7,548 nt of DNA from the NCBI GenBank assembly GCA_016650315.1, contig JAENVZ010000115.1, positions 1-7,548 of the forward strand, read 5' to 3'. Shown here piece by piece: positions 6,725 to 7,548 of this stretch. Positions within the stretch are counted from its first letter, which is position 1. Each line of letters begins with the position of its first letter. A program made the translations under genes and the position numbers. Origin of the DNA: Alphaproteobacteria bacterium (lineage in GTDB: Bacteria > Pseudomonadota > Alphaproteobacteria > Sphingomonadales > Sphingomonadaceae). Under the pieces are notes generated by a model. That model did no database searches. It was not told where the DNA came from and was given only the letters and a program-made list of their open reading frames with translations.

Positions 6725-7548
6725 ATGAACGGCTTTCGTTCCATATTGGGCAAACGCGGTCTTATCGAGGATCCTGACGACATCGATCCATGGGTTCATG
6801 ACTGGCGCGGCCGCTATCATGGCGCGACGCGGGCGATCCTGTCGCCAGCCACAACGGACGAAGTCGCGGCGATCATAAAGCTTGCCAACGAACTGGTCGT
6901 GCCGCTCGTCCCGCAAGGCGGCAACACATCGATGGTGGGCGGAGCGACGCCGCCACCGGACGGCAGAGCCCTGATCCTTTCGCTGCGACGCATGAACCAC
7001 ATTCGATCCATTTCGGCGCAGGACAATCTCACCGTCTGTGAAGCAGGCGTGATCCTGTCTACCCTGCATGACGCTGCACTGGAAATCGACCGCCGTTTTC
7101 CGCTGAGCCTTGGTGCAAAGGGATCAGCGACCATCGGCGGCCTTATTTCTACTAATGCGGGGGGAACACAGGTCCTGCGCCACGGCACGATGCGGGCACT
7201 GGTTGAGGGGATAGAGGCCGTGCTTCCCGACGGCAGCATCCACCACGGCCTCGACGCGCTCAAGAAAGACAATCGCGGCTATGACATCAAACAATTGCTG
7301 ATCGGGGCAGAGGGCACGATCGGCATTGTTACAGCGGCCAGCCTGCGCCTCGTCCCGGCCATTGCCGACCGGGCCGTGGGCTGGGCCTGCGTCGCAACGC
7401 CTGAAGACGCGCTCGCCCTGTTGCGCCATGCCGAACGGGCGATTGGCAATGTGGTGGAGGGGTTTGAGATCCTGGGCGACGATACGCTCACAGCGGTGCT
7501 CAACATCCTTCCGGGTGCACGCTGTCCCACACAAACACGCGCACCCTG
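6725..7548 (+). CDS. FAD-linked oxidase, GlcD/D-2-hydroxyacid dehydrogenase type, 3'-partial
   Basis: The first 274 codons are in the window; the family is usually about 460-480 residues, so the substrate domain is missing. These flavoenzymes oxidise D-2-hydroxyacids (D-lactate, D-2-hydroxyglutarate, glycolate) to 2-oxoacids. The FAD-binding PCMH-type domain is clear: DWRGRYHG (26-33), VVPLVPQGGNTSMVGGA (58-74, pyrophosphate loop), RRFPLSLGAKGSATIGG (123-139), ISTNAGGTQVLRHGTMRALV (141-160), KKDNRGYDIKQLLIGAEGT (180-198). The C-terminal oxidase domain begins near 211. ATG at 6725 is preferred for its weak GGAT upstream and a TATAAC (6697-6702) that may be a -10 element; an in-frame ATG at 6707 would add six residues (MITDTC). 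It is divergent from the secreted-protein gene. The substrate cannot be fixed without the C-terminal half. Confidence 0.93.
   Translation, partial: MNGFRSILGKRGLIEDPDDIDPWVHDWRGRYHGATRAILSPATTDEVAAIIKLANELVVPLVPQGGNTSMVGGATPPPDGRALILSLRRMNHIRSISAQDNLTVCEAGVILSTLHDAALEIDRRFPLSLGAKGSATIGGLISTNAGGTQVLRHGTMRALVEGIEAVLPDGSIHHGLDALKKDNRGYDIKQLLIGAEGTIGIVTAASLRLVPAIADRAVGWACVATPEDALALLRHAERAIGNVVEGFEILGDDTLTAVLNILPGARCPTQTRAP

Overview
The window looks like a Sphingomonadaceae-type alphaproteobacterial chromosome (Sphingobium, Sphingopyxis or Novosphingobium kind). This rests on the moderately high GC content, the cysteine-containing secreted protein with a DFYSGFY segment, and the RhlE-like helicase ending in a short conserved-looking MPDFLSFG tail. 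The genus is an inference; no search was run.

The window splits at a tRNA gene. Left of about position 3330 is one end of an integrative element. It holds a reverse transcriptase whose true start probably lies upstream of the window, a 61-residue winged helix-turn-helix protein 28 bp behind it (probably the same transcript), and, converging on them, a 573-residue tyrosine integrase. The integrase is transcribed away from tRNA-Ala(CGC), and the 3' end of that tRNA is the probable attachment site. About 100 bp between the integrase start and the tRNA carries a cluster of ACTGG/CCAGT half-sites, including an inverted repeat that runs into the tRNA CCA end.

Right of the tRNA is ordinary chromosome. 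It contains a zinc-free medium-chain NADP-dependent oxidoreductase (+), a convergent RhlE-group DEAD-box RNA helicase (-) with a tandem-repeat tail, a small secreted protein of unknown function (-), and, divergent from it, the first 274 codons of a GlcD-type FAD-linked oxidase (+) that runs off the right edge. No operon or shared pathway links these genes. The longest gene-free stretch is about 180 bp (3403-3585); it holds the tRNA promoter and the oxidoreductase ribosome binding site.

The most interesting item is the reverse transcriptase. It has the group II intron-like palm motifs and a short thumb/X-like segment, but no endonuclease domain, and no intron RNA is visible behind it. It sits as cargo at the integrase end of a tRNA-targeted element, next to an AlpA/excisionase-like protein. 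It is a candidate domesticated 'group II-like' or unknown-group reverse transcriptase, possibly with a defence role. The upstream part of the element, outside the window, is needed to judge that.
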